A stretch of DNA of 64,000 nucleotides from Diaporthe sp. PMI_573. Lineage: Eukaryota > Ascomycota > Sordariomycetes > Diaporthales > Diaporthaceae. The notes below the pieces were generated by a model. That model had not been told where the DNA came from. It ran no database searches and saw only the letters and a list, made by a program, of their open reading frames with translations. The position numbers and the translations under genes were made by a program. Position 1 is the first letter of the stretch. Each line of letters starts with the position of its first letter. Shown here one piece after another: positions 20,488-31,273 of the stretch. The stretch covers positions 868,001-932,000 of the forward strand of contig JAJTUP010000011.1 of the NCBI GenBank assembly GCA_021399435.1. The letters are read 5' to 3'.

Positions 20488-21748
20488 ATGTGGGGCATGA
20501 AGCCTTCTGAGACGCCGAAAGGTGGCCGCATCGTCAAAGTGGGAATCATAGGGTTTGTTGGGGACTGTTCACACTTCGGCATTGGATTGAATGCTAAACG
20601 ACCTTAGATGCGGCTTGGTTACGCAAACCGTCCACGTGCCCTGTATGAACTCGCTGTCCCACCTCTTCCAGGTCACATACCTCTACGATGTCTCCGAGGA
20701 TGCTATGAAACACAGCCTGGAAAAGCTCGCGGGCAACTCGAAACCCAAGACTACCAGGAACGTCGAAGAACTATGCAACGCGCCTGAAGTCGACTTGGTG
20801 CTGATAGCAAGCAACCACGCCTTCCATGCATCCCAGGCATTGCTTGCGCTGCAAGCCAACAAGCACGTCTTCATCGAGAAGCCCATCGCCCTGACCTTGC
20901 AAGACACCGACCGCATCATCGCCGCGGACAAGGCCGCAGGCGGCGGCAAGACCATGATCGGTTACATGAGGAGATATGCTGCGGCTTTTGTCGATGCTGT
21001 GAAAGAGGTCGGGACCATTGAACAAGTGCGCTACGCTCGCGTCCGAGACATCATCGGACCCAACTCCATCTTCGTGGGACAGTCCGGCACGTTCCCGAGG
21101 ACTTTCGAAGACTACCGAGACGAAGATTCCGAAGCGCTGCGTAAGAAGACGGCTGAGGACATAGAGCAGGCTCTTCAGACCGAGCTTGGAGTCGCCATCA
21201 CACCGCAGACGGATTTCATGTGGCACACGCTTTCTATGCTCGGCTCACACGATCTGAGCGCCATGCGGGAGATCCTGGGCATGCCGAAGGGTGTTGTAGG
21301 ATTCTCTCCCAGTGCGACTACTGGCTCGCCGTTCTGGAGGTGAGATTCCAACACCTATACCAAACAGACCTCCAGGGCTAACTAGACTGACCATGATAGT
21401 GCAATATTCCAATACCCAACCTTCGCCGTCGCATACGAGTCCGGTGTCGACCAGGTGGCACGATTCGACGCGTCGATAGAGGTCTTTGGCGACACGAAGA
21501 CCGTCAAGGTGTGCATAGATACCCCGTTCGTCAGGGGCCTGCCAACGACCATGGTCGTCAAGGAGACTTTACCAGACGGATCGTACCGGGAGTCCACCAC
21601 CCGGCGGACATACGAAGACCCTTTTATGCTTGAGCTGCAGGAGATGTACAAATGGGTCACGGAGGGGAAGGTCCCCAAGACAACCCCGGCTGATGCTCGA
21701 AACGATCTCGAGATCTTGGGGATGCTTATGAAAGCTATTGCGGCATGA
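20488..21748 (+). CDS. Gfo/Idh/MocA family NAD(P)-dependent oxidoreductase
   Basis: Three exons, 20488-20552, 20608-21339 and 21400-21748, with introns of 55 and 60 bp; 381 residues. The first junction rebuilds the Rossmann start KVGIIGCGLVTQTVHVP; the second joins GSPFW to SAIFQYPTFAVAYESG. HVFIEKPIALTLQDTDRII contains the EKP motif whose lysine is essential in the family, and IGYMRRYAAAF and the C-terminal beta-sheet domain follow. The family oxidises or reduces sugars, inositols, or amino and imino acids with NAD(P). The donor GTTTGT of intron 1 is weak but the phase and motif support it. It ends the cluster and shares orientation with the permease gene, so co-regulation is plausible. Confidence 0.88.
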
Positions 21749-22689
21749 TAGGTGCCCCAGGTCGGATGACTTAATTAATGAACGCACGTTCTGCTGCTGT
21801 GCTGCAGCGAAACACTTGTACTATCATTGTCGTGTTCATGGAAGTGGCCGCTGGCCCCGATTTCGAAGTGTGAAAATGCCCAAACAATTCCAGGTGGGTT
21901 GTTGTTGTTGTTGTTAGCGCGGTTCATTCCACTGCCCGCGCGGTGTGACTCAACTGGTGCGCCTGCGCCTGCCTAGCCGGCCTCCAGTGGCCACCCGAGT
22001 AGGACTCGACACGGTCCCATAAGGCATCATAAAACTTATTTCACCAGCGAAGTAGCTCAACACACCGGCTATATATTCGCCAATAGATTCTAAATTCTAT
22101 CGAACTAGTCCTCGGACACTTCGCTTTTGCAGATAGGTTTTGGGTTCGAGCCCACCATGATCTCGCTTTCTTTTTCCTTTTTCTTTTTTTAATTCTTTCA
22201 GCATTTCCTTTACCGGAAATCCACTCATGCTTTTCCCTTTGGTGCGAATACGCTCTGTGCATTGCTTGCTCTCCCCTTCTATCTCTTCCCGTTTCTAATT
22301 ACGTACTCCTCTTTCTCTCTCTCCATCTTGCTCTGTGTCCATATTCAACTTTCACTTTCTCTCCTTATTCTGAGCCCTATCTTCCTTTACTTCTTTCCAT
22401 TCCTACCTCTTTCATCCTCTTGGATACTCCTACCCAGAGACGGAGGTCAATTCCATACCAGGTCTTTGGCACATGAGTATCACTTGATCATACCCTCAGA
22501 TACTTCTGCATATGCTCCTTGTTGAGCGATTCCGCGAAACAACATTAAAGCCAATCACTTGTAGAACACCGACTACTGTGGTAATTGTATCAACTAGATT
22601 CAAAACGATAAGATGACTCTGGCTCCGAAGGATTCGGATCCGCCCAGAAGGAGTGGCACGAGCTTCAACCTGCATGGTCCCGATCGCCC
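21749..22689. other. Convergent intergenic region with pyrimidine tract
   Basis: About 940 bp between the 3' ends of the Gfo/Idh and HET genes. It has a short gtt microsatellite at about 21899-21915, a tRNA B-box-like ggttcgagccc at about 22142 followed by T-rich DNA, and a strongly pyrimidine-rich forward strand from about 22164 to 22430. Frames inside the pyrimidine tract encode only Leu/Phe/Ser-rich nonsense. Confidence 0.45.
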
Positions 22690-25235
22690 TCAGCCCAGTA
22701 TCAAGTCAACGTCTTCGAGCTCCATGCTTTCCCATGTCTCCCTTTTCACTCGGCCCACACCCCTCCGGTACGCAATGCCGTCTTCCCATTTTATCCACAA
22801 GACATTATAGAACGTGTATGTCTCCTTTTCCGGTTCCATAGGACGTACGAAGTCATTTCCCTTGGATATTGCGACTAGTTCGCAAGGATAGCCTGCCTCG
22901 TCGGGTTGTCTCTCGTATCCCTTGACGAGATCTCGGTCAGCTTTATCACTGATGTACAAGTCGCCAGCTACTTCACGCTCCATATCCACTAGTAGAGCGC
23001 CCTCGACACCGTAGTCATAACTTGATAGGTCCACGTATCCTGTATCTCCTGGAAGGTGGACTCCATCGTCCACAGGCCTACCGTGCTTGGAAGCAGTAGC
23101 CCAGAGACGTCCGCTCCGAGTGCTGGCACACAAAAGTCGACCATTGATAGTACTAGTCGCACTTCCCGGCAGACCATTGGAGATTGGTACTGGGTGCCAA
23201 AACTTTATGCCAGGAGCAGAAACATGTGAATAGTAATACGGAGTAGCCATGGCGGAGGCTTCGTGCTCAGATAGATAATGTTTCGGCCTGTCGTCTACCG
23301 CCGAGTCGTCTTCCGTAGTATCGTCCTCCAGCCAGTCATCCTCCGTCGAGTCGTCTTCCGTCGGGTCGTCTTCCGTCGGGTCGTCTTCCGTCGGGTCGTC
23401 TTCCGTCGGGTCGTCTTCCTGAATTGGCCGGAGAGGTTCACGCTCGTACTTCCATCCAAGCGGGAGCCCATCCTCCTTTCCCATGAATCTCTGTTTGAAG
23501 GCATAAGCGTTGTTGAGTCCTCGGATAGGCCATTCCGAACCATCTTTATCCGATCGATACCGCCATTCAAGCATTGGAATAGTCGAACGTCTCTTTTCTT
23601 TCCACCGTGGATCATCTGCGTCTTTAATGTACGTTGCAGCACGCCAAGCCCCAACCCTCAGTTTGCCGACCCAGCCAGCCCAAGTCCAGCTTGGGAAAGG
23701 AGGCTGCGTCTCAGGCGAAACTACTGCACGCCGTTTTGCACCGCAGTCGTCACCCCAACCATGGCTCCAAAGTAATGCCATATCGAAGAAGTCAATTGGC
23801 AGACCCAAAAAGAACCCACTGGGATATGCCTCAACACAGGCTGTGAAGACTGCCTCTACTGCCCTTATAACGTCAGTTCCAAACGTGAGGTTTCTCCTAT
23901 TATACTGCAACAGAATTTCCTCAATCTGTGAAACCATCGGGTATTTGAGAGCGAGTTCACCAACACTTTCCAGCTCCTGCCCCATTTCATAGTCCCCGCC
24001 TTCTTTTCTTGCGGTTCGACACAGACTCTTGGCATATATCCCCGAAGCATCTGGATTCTTGACAGATCCATTGAACGGATCCACGAACGAAAATGAGCTT
24101 CCTTTTGGAGAAAATGTGTTCTTGTAAAGTCCATCCACGTTCCCCCCAGGGACTGTCGAGTACATTCAGATGCCCTCTCAATCTCAGCCCGAGCCTCTTT
24201 GACAGGTGTAAAACTTGGCTTGGAAGTGTTCTGGGGTCAGATACGCCCTTGATCCCCAGGATCCCATGATATGCATCTAGACCATCCGCAGCAACGATCG
24301 TGAAGCTGGCTGCCTCAAAAATTGAAGCCATGTGACGAATATGCTGATCCAGGCTCTCGCGGTCGTCTTGCATGATACATAGGGAGTCGATCCAAAGATG
24401 GCGCTCTCCCAGCTTAGAAGCAAGCGAAATAGCATGTCGTATAACCCGAGGCACTCTTAAGTCTGAAGTTGCGCGCAGTGCTCCCACCTTTAGCAAAGAG
24501 CTTAGCGTTTCTTGAGTTGTCTTCAACATCTCTGTCTGACCCCATACGTAGCTGAGAGCAATGTATCGATGGCCGTGCCAGGCTGGGACCAGACATAGAC
24601 TTTTCGTGTCAATTAACCAGGAAAGCGTTGTAGAAGGTAGAGTTGGTACGCAACAACTTGTCTTATGATTCATCTCGCAACTGGAGATCCATTGCCTCAT
24701 GAGGTCGATGCTGATATAATCTTCGTCCCTGGGCCGTCCCATATATGGAGGGATTGACAGGTGTGCTTCAGAATCCAGCAGGAGAATCTCCTGGTTATAT
24801 GACCCAGAGCGTTCGGCTGCGGCGGCTGGAAGAATGGGTGGAAGAATGTCGGAAAAAAATGGTTGGAAGAATGGCGGAAAGAATGGCGCGGTCTTTGTAT
24901 AGGTGCCACTTTGCTATGATTTTCATGTTTTCAGAAAGACCCCATCTTGTTTCCTTGTCGTTTTCCATCAAATATGCGCTGCGCATGAAGTCTTGGTGTT
25001 TTCCACAATGAGGATCGGCCAGAATGTTTGAAAGGCTCTCGATCTCAGACACAGGTACCATTTTACTCCATTCTGTCTCATATTCAACCCCATTCTCGCG
25101 TTTCTGGATGCTCATGTCGATGATGCGATTCGCCGCATCCAAGAGCCTGTTGCAAACAGTGCAAGGAGTTACATTTTCACCCTGCCTTTCATAGTCTGGC
25201 GCTGATAGCACAAGTAAGGAGTCGTCATCTTCCAT
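22690..25235 (-). CDS. HET-domain protein with acidic repeat
   Basis: A three-exon model on the reverse strand (25235-24941, 24816-24023, 23976-22690) gives about 791 residues; both introns restore frame and phase but use weak donors (GTCTTT, GTGTCG), so the boundaries are provisional. Exon 1 has a CTVC motif and an N-terminal helix region. Exon 2 holds the HET domain: YIALSYVWG, HLWIDSLCIMQDD, SFTIVAADG and RGWTLQEHIFS. Exon 3 continues with NRRNLTFGTDVIRAV and WSHGW...FPSWTWAGW, standard C-terminal HET-protein blocks. An acidic tract of about nine EDDPT/EDDST-type pentapeptides follows. HET proteins act in heterokaryon incompatibility and programmed cell death; the partner is not visible. 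A frameshift instead of intron 2 cannot be excluded. Confidence 0.8.
23349..23418. repeat. 15 bp coding minisatellite
   Basis: Just under five near-perfect tandem copies of a 15 bp unit (forward strand ggtcgtcttccgtcg), continuing into degenerate copies toward 23290. On the coding strand each unit is one EDDPT pentapeptide in the HET protein. Its multiple-of-three length keeps the frame open when copies are gained or lost. Confidence 0.9.
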
Positions 25236-26507
25236 ATCAGAGCAACGGATCGGCGTAGACGCCTATGTTTCTGATGTAAGTTTGACAGGAATAAAGAGGA
25301 TCGTTTGTTGAGATGTGTTAGAGGTAAAGTAAAAAAAGTATCGAAATGGCCGAAGGGATCTCTGTTCATTGATCAATATTGTGCCCCAGCTTTCTCTTGA
25401 TCACCTTGAGTCGGCGCGGGCCAGAAGCGGGGTTCGTCTTACTCTATTTCAACGTTGTCCCTCCAACTTCGACGGCAGTAACCTCTCCCACCGCGACTGC
25501 AACACCTCAACCGTCTTCCTCTTCTGGTTTGAGTGGCGGTACCATCGCTGACATTATTGTAGGCGTGGGAGTAGCGTTTGCCCTTGTCTTTGGGGCCCGT
25601 ACTTACCAATTTTTGTCCAAAACGACGGAAAGCAAGAATTGCATTGGACGGTCAGACACAGAACTTAGACCAGACCGATCATGACTTCTCCACATATCCC
25701 GACGCGGCTGCCTCTCAGACATCTCAACCATTCGTCAAGCCTGAACTGCCAGGTGTGACTCCACGCAAACCCGCTTCTGAGAAACCCGAGCTAGTAGGGA
25801 GGGAGCCAGGTGTGGAACAACCCCTTGCCGCCAACCACGCAGCATACCCCAGTTGTTGCAAGAGATGTTGGACTCACTTTGGTGCGAGACCCTGTGGAAC
25901 TTGAGCATGTCCTCAGGCCTGCTGAGCTTGGCGGGTAGACTCCAGTACTCCTCATATCAAGAGATTTACTGTGGGACTGTGTCAGGGATTTATATACGGA
26001 CCCGCTGGATGATGGGAGAGACCCGCCATTGCTTGATCTTTTGGTCTGTTAGTATAGCTGGTACGGCGGGCAGCTCCTGACAGACTGCGAAGAGAAGGGC
26101 TTCTTGACCTATTTGGTCCACTACGATATTTGTCAAATATGAGCTCGCGGGTGAATAACCTTTATACCCAGATACCCAGGGCTCTTTCACCGAATCCATA
26201 AGCTCCTATTTTGGGTACTTGGAGACGAAACATTTTTGGAGCCGAGTGACCTGTTTCAGCGGGATTGTCCGTTCCACAGGTGCCGCGGGGTGTCAGCCTG
26301 CATGTCTTGCGTTTAGTAGTCAGCCCACAGGCGCAGCCAGCGGCAAGCCACCTGCAGATGCATTTTACGTTGATTGGCAACCATCTGCGCCCCGTTTGTG
26401 TGGCTGTGGATGTCCAAGTAATAATCAGAACCAAGCGAACTTTTGTCCTCTTCAATCCTTCCAACCACACCACACCTTAATCCCATCCTTTTGTGCTGCC
26501 TTGAGAA
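25236..26507. other. Intergenic region holding a gene remnant
   Basis: Between the HET gene start and the ankyrin/CorA-like gene, which diverge. It contains the pseudogene candidate at 25379-25938; the remaining 570 bp upstream of the ankyrin gene show no motif and must include its promoter. Confidence 0.5.
25379..25938 (+). pseudogene. Frameshifted remnant of a fungal single-pass membrane protein
   Basis: Three consecutive frames each carry one piece of a familiar architecture. The first has a Ser/Thr/Pro-rich stalk and a membrane segment (GGTIADIIVGVGVAFALVFG). The second resumes with a basic stop-transfer and tail (KRRKARIALDGQ, then Pro-rich sequence to about 25845). The third ends in a typical juxta-terminal tail (DPVELEHVLRPAELGG) before a stop at 25936-25938. 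No intron with canonical ends explains either frame change and no N-terminal domain or start is present upstream, so the copy looks 5'-truncated and broken by two small indels. The family resembles WSC/Mid2-like stalked membrane proteins; the exact parent is unknown. Confidence 0.45.
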
Positions 26508-29500
26508 ATGGACGCGAAGATTAATGTCAGACCTGGCGCGAACGTCGATTCTCCATCTCCAAATGTCAAGGGCGACGCTACTCAGAGTCATGAGCCTTCT
26601 TCAATGATTCCCGGGGGCTCGGGAAGCGTCTTCTGGTCTGAAAGCGCTGCCGATTCACCAGACCAGGCCCTGAAATCGCCTCAATCCCCCACGGAATTGG
26701 CTCAAGTTGGACCGGAAATTCTCACTGATGGCACGACACGGAATGACCCCGGCATTGGCTCTTACGGTTCTACTGACAACAGCCTTGCCCACGACTCGAA
26801 TCAAAAGTTACTAACAAGTCTGCTCGGGCGTTTCATTAAAGCACGCGGTCATAAAGATTTTATGAAGGGAACCAGTGAGAAGGTCAGGAGAGTTCTACAA
26901 GAACAGCCAAACATTGACGTCAACGAACTCATTGACGGCCAGTCCATACTTCATGTTGCGTGTCGCTATGGCCAATTGCAATTGCTAAAGGATGTGTTGA
27001 AAAGGCCGAACGCCAACGTTAATGTAAAGACCAGAGACGGGCTTGCTGGACTGCACATTGCATGTCATCAAAACAACCCTAACAACGTTGCTGTGGTGAA
27101 GACGCTCCTCCAGTCAGCACACATCGATGTCAACATCCGCGACGGCGCGACCTTCAGAACTCCTCTGCATGTAGCGGCTCTACAAGGGAACCATACTCCG
27201 ATGAAAATGCTTCTCGACAAGGCTGAAACTGACCTGCAATCGAAAGATTTGGACGGCTATCTTCCTGTGCATTACGCTGCGGCACATCCGATACGCCCAA
27301 GAATGGTGATGTTTGCAGAAGACGATAAAGAAGATGAAGACGATTATACCGACGACATCTTGCTTCGGCTCTGTGAGATTGAAGATATCAATGCCAGAAC
27401 ACATCAGGAACAGGGTCTTCTCCACCTTGCTGCCCAAGCTGGAAACACTAAGGCCTTGAAGGTCTTTTTGGCACAACCCAGACTGGATATCAACATGGTA
27501 GATGCGCACGGTGACACTGCCCTCCATCTAGTGGAAGATACTATCGTTGCGGGTATGCTTCTTGATAAAGGTATAGACGCCAATATCCAAAATGCGGACG
27601 GCAACACAGCCTTGCATTCGGCGCTCGTTGAGCGTTGCATGACTGCACTGGTCGACCTTTTGTTACACCATACGAAGTTAGATGGAGACTTGCCCAACAA
27701 GAAAGGAGAGCAGTTTATGCATCTCGCCGCCGCCAAATGGGGCATCGAGACATTCAATCGGGTTACCGCCAAATGTCTACCTCGAAGCGGGAATGTCCAG
27801 GCTGCGAACGGAGAGACAGTATTGCACATAGCGGCCCGGGTTGGCGACATCGACATCATAAAACGTCTACTAGACATTCCAGGAATCGATTTGAATGTCC
27901 AGGACGAGGTTGGCCAGTCACCTTTGCACCTTTCTTGCGGAAAGGGGCATATCAGCGTCGTTCAGACCTTGCTGAATGACCTGTTCACTCATGTCAACGC
28001 ACGGGATGCCTGGCGTCAAACACCTTTGCACCTCGCTTGCAAGGAGGGACACCTCGAGATCGTCCGCCTTCTCCTGAACCATTTCCAAGTCGATGTCGAG
28101 GCTGCAGACCTGCGCGGCTGGACACCACTCCATTATGCCAGCCAATCGGCACTTGGTGAACCAATTGTTTGCGCTTTGTTGCCATTCGCACTCGACATCG
28201 ATAAACAGGGGTTAGCCAACGGCGAGACTGCATTGCATGTCGCTGCATTAGGGGGCCATTTCAGCATTGTCCGGAGTCTCCTCGAGCAAGGGGCTGATCC
28301 ACGCATCACCTGTACTGGCCTGGTCGGCTCAGACGGTGTTAACGGCCAGGACGCTGCTGGCGTGGCAAGTAAAATCGAAATTGTCGATTTGATCAGGCAC
28401 TATCGATGGAGAAAGGTGTCCATAATCCCGGATCCCCTCTCTGATCCCCAGAAGACGCTGCTAAGAAGTCATGCGAGCGGTGTCTACATTTCCTGGGTTT
28501 GGCCAAGGAATGAGGATTTACCAGATGGCCACGGCGACAGTCTAAGGCGCAGAAGGCGAAGAATCTTCCCGGATATCCGCCCGGTGCACGACATATACGA
28601 CGGTCTTGAAAACCCTTCCTTATTTGATGAATCAAGGTGGCAATTGAGGTCTTCCTCTTTGAATGAGAAGAAAGGTCCGCATGACCTAGTTATAACCGAA
28701 AGGCAGCGGGCAACCAAATGGGTACACTTCTCAGCCCAAAGTGTGAGTAATATCAAACCTGCTACCAATATGCAATCCATGTCAAGCTCAGGACCAAGAA
28801 AATAATACTGACCTATGATAATTCAGCGCCGATGGATTGAGGTAAGGTCTCCACCTGCCCCGAAATTGTGTATCTGGAGAGGCTCACCAAACTTGTCTGT
28901 AGGACTTCTGCAGATTGATGTATTCCCATGAATCTCTACACTCCGAGGGTGTTGACGTCTTGACCTTCATCGACGACACTTTCGACCAAAGAAGCACGAC
29001 TGCAGGATATAATGAGGATCTTGACCGTGACCACAGTGTTAACACTTCGACCCTTCCCGTTGTTACGGGCAAGGTACAAATCCCTCAATTTGTCTCACGA
29101 CCACAGCTCGATGTACTATACTGACACGTGTCAAGGAAACGACCGAAAAGGCTTCAACATCATCAATACAGAGCCTTAACTTTTACAGTGATCGAACGAG
29201 GAATCAAAGCCAAGAGTACTCTGTCGCTGCCGTCGTAGTAAGTCCAGAGCATTTCGGATTCCTGGAGTTCCATATATGTGCTGCGTCAGAGACCTAAAAG
29301 GCTTCGATTGGCAGGTTCCGCTTATTGACATCGACATGATGAAACCGGGGTTTGTCACGAAAACATCTTCATGCGCCGCGAGCGGAGCCAGGCAAGTGCT
29401 GGGCGCGCCACAAGATCTCCACGTGGACCAAGAGCTCAGTACCACTGAACAAGCACATGTTGACACGATCCTGTCCCTGCATTCTGCTTTCAAAGACCAA

Positions 29501-31031
29501 CAATCCAGAAGTCTAGACCAATATTTTCACCGTGACCTCACCGACACAGAGTTACAAACTGTCAATGGCGAGCAAGTGTTGTCGCGCTTTATTTATCATC
29601 AACAGGCAAAGGTAAAGCAGCGTCCTGAGCAAGGCACTTGCACACCTGGCATAAGAATTCCAAGGCCACGCGGAGTACACCCGTTCTGGAGAAGTACCAT
29701 GAAAGAACTTGCAAAGTTGAGAGTGGCGAGCAATGTTCTGGAGGATATGCGGATTGAAGACGGACCTGACGAGTTAGACCTCAAGCTGCATCTTTATCGA
29801 CAGCACGTCCTGGCTGTCCCTCAGTTATGGCTATGGAAAATCGACAGTAAGTCGCACACTCCGCACATTTTATACGGAGCTGTGATTCTCATGGTCTCAA
29901 GTATATCAATGCTGAAACCTGATCAGATGTTATAATCACCGCGCTCCCTGCCCGATGGGAGTCTTCCAACCCGCATTCTGTTGCAGAGTATATCAGGTCT
30001 CGAGTAGAGTTGCAAGAGGCAGATGTGAACCCGGACAGGATGCTGCATGAGATCGTAGTTGCTTGCTTGGAATATCAACCCACATTCTCGCTCTTCAGGC
30101 GGCAGCTCACATATCAGGACGCATTCTCTGGGGAGATCTCAAGAGTAGTAAGCCTTTATCAAATAAAACCCCACAGATCCAATCCCAACCCCCCATGAAA
30201 AGGAAAAAGTTCTGATGGACACTTCTTACTGATATCATTTGCAGTCTCGCGACATCGACCAGTGCTATAAAGGATTTCGAAACGACCTTGGGAAGTCCGA
30301 CGACAGGTTTCTCGATTCCTTCAGAACGGCGACTACCTCCTTGCTCGACATCGATGATGTCCTCAACGAGCTTACAATGATCAAGCGAGTATATCAGAAT
30401 CAGGCTCAAGTCTGGGAGGACTTGCACAAGGACCGGACCTTATCAATGAAATGCCGTTGTAGCCCCGATCAAGCGCCACGTCGGCTGTATACTGTGATGA
30501 CAAGACTCGAAGAGGACGCACAAAAGGTTCGAGAGTCGGTACGTCACTGACAATGCATATCACTTACCGCCGATGATTCTAACCCTCGACAGGTGGTGAC
30601 TCTTCTACAACTGACCCAAGGCTCAGCAAGTACCGAGAACGCATTGAAAGCTTCTGAGCAGTCCAAGATTCTCGCTATCTTCACCGTCGTAACGGTCATA
30701 TTCGTAAGTGATGCCATTGATGGTGATTTTCAGCAAGCTGAAAAGTTTATAGACCCCGCTGTCATGGATTGCGGCCCTCTTTGCTCTCAAGATAGAGAGT
30801 TTCCATGCTGGGGAGACATGGACATCCGGACAGGTCGCCGGTGGCTCCGGTAAGCTTGCAGGCAACATGAAGGTCTTCTTCGAAGATACTAACTTTGCAA
30901 AACTTATAGTAATTTGCCTGGTAGGCACACTTGTGCTTTGTGCGTTGGGATGGAAGTGGTTGAATCGTGTACGAGCGGTCAGGGAGCAGTCGCGTGGGCC
31001 ACCAAAGGGACGCCGTACATGGAAATTGTAA
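26508..31031 (+). CDS. Ankyrin-repeat protein with CorA-like membrane domain
   Basis: Ten exons, all GT...AG and phase-consistent: 26508-28742, 28827-28841, 28903-29073, 29136-29237, 29315-29846, 29927-30147, 30245-30538, 30593-30703, 30753-30849 and 30910-31031; 1299 residues. Residues 1-130 are disordered. About a dozen ankyrin repeats (such as GQSPLHLSCGKGHISVVQTLL and QTPLHLACKEGHLEIVRLLL) span about 140-640, with an acidic insert near 270. The C-terminal half resembles fungal CorA-like proteins: TKWVHF, VPQLWLWKIDNVIITALP, a helical region, then two membrane helices at about 1212-1236 (FTVVTVIFTPLSWIAALFAL) and 1260-1278. The G-M-N selectivity motif of true CorA Mg2+ channels is not seen after the first helix, so transport is doubtful. 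Signalling linked to the neighbouring HET gene is possible but unproven. Confidence 0.85.
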
Positions 31032-31273
31032 ACTCGAGACTCATTTTGGATTTCAATTGGTTCTAATTATATAGGTAAAGCTAAAAGCTTGAAGCGTGTA
31101 CAATTACAAGATTCTCGCAGAAAACAAATACAAGAGTTGTTCCGCCTGCCTATCTTTCACGCCTGGGGTGCCTCAAGCACATCTAGGTAGCTCCCACTCT
31201 CATCTGCACCATAAAGATATGATAAATACTGGGGTATCATGTGCAAGTAATATTGTAATCGAAAAAAGTCATA

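Noticed and set aside
12031..21748. Classical secondary-metabolite cluster
   Set aside because: No PKS, NRPS, terpene synthase, DMATS or pathway-specific regulator is present between 10 and 22 kb.
22044..22166. Possible tRNA: A-box-like tagctcaac...ccgg and B-box ggttcgagccc followed by T-rich DNA
   Set aside because: The T-arm does not pair fully (one C short compared with a lysine-type T-arm) and no acceptor, D or anticodon stem can be folded around it; at best a decayed tRNA-like sequence.
22262..22525. 87-residue hydrophobic frame
   Set aside because: It is a by-product of the pyrimidine-rich tract, which reads as Leu/Phe/Ser in any frame.
23290..23418. CRISPR-like array
   Set aside because: Units are directly adjacent 15 bp coding repeats without spacers, in a eukaryotic gene.
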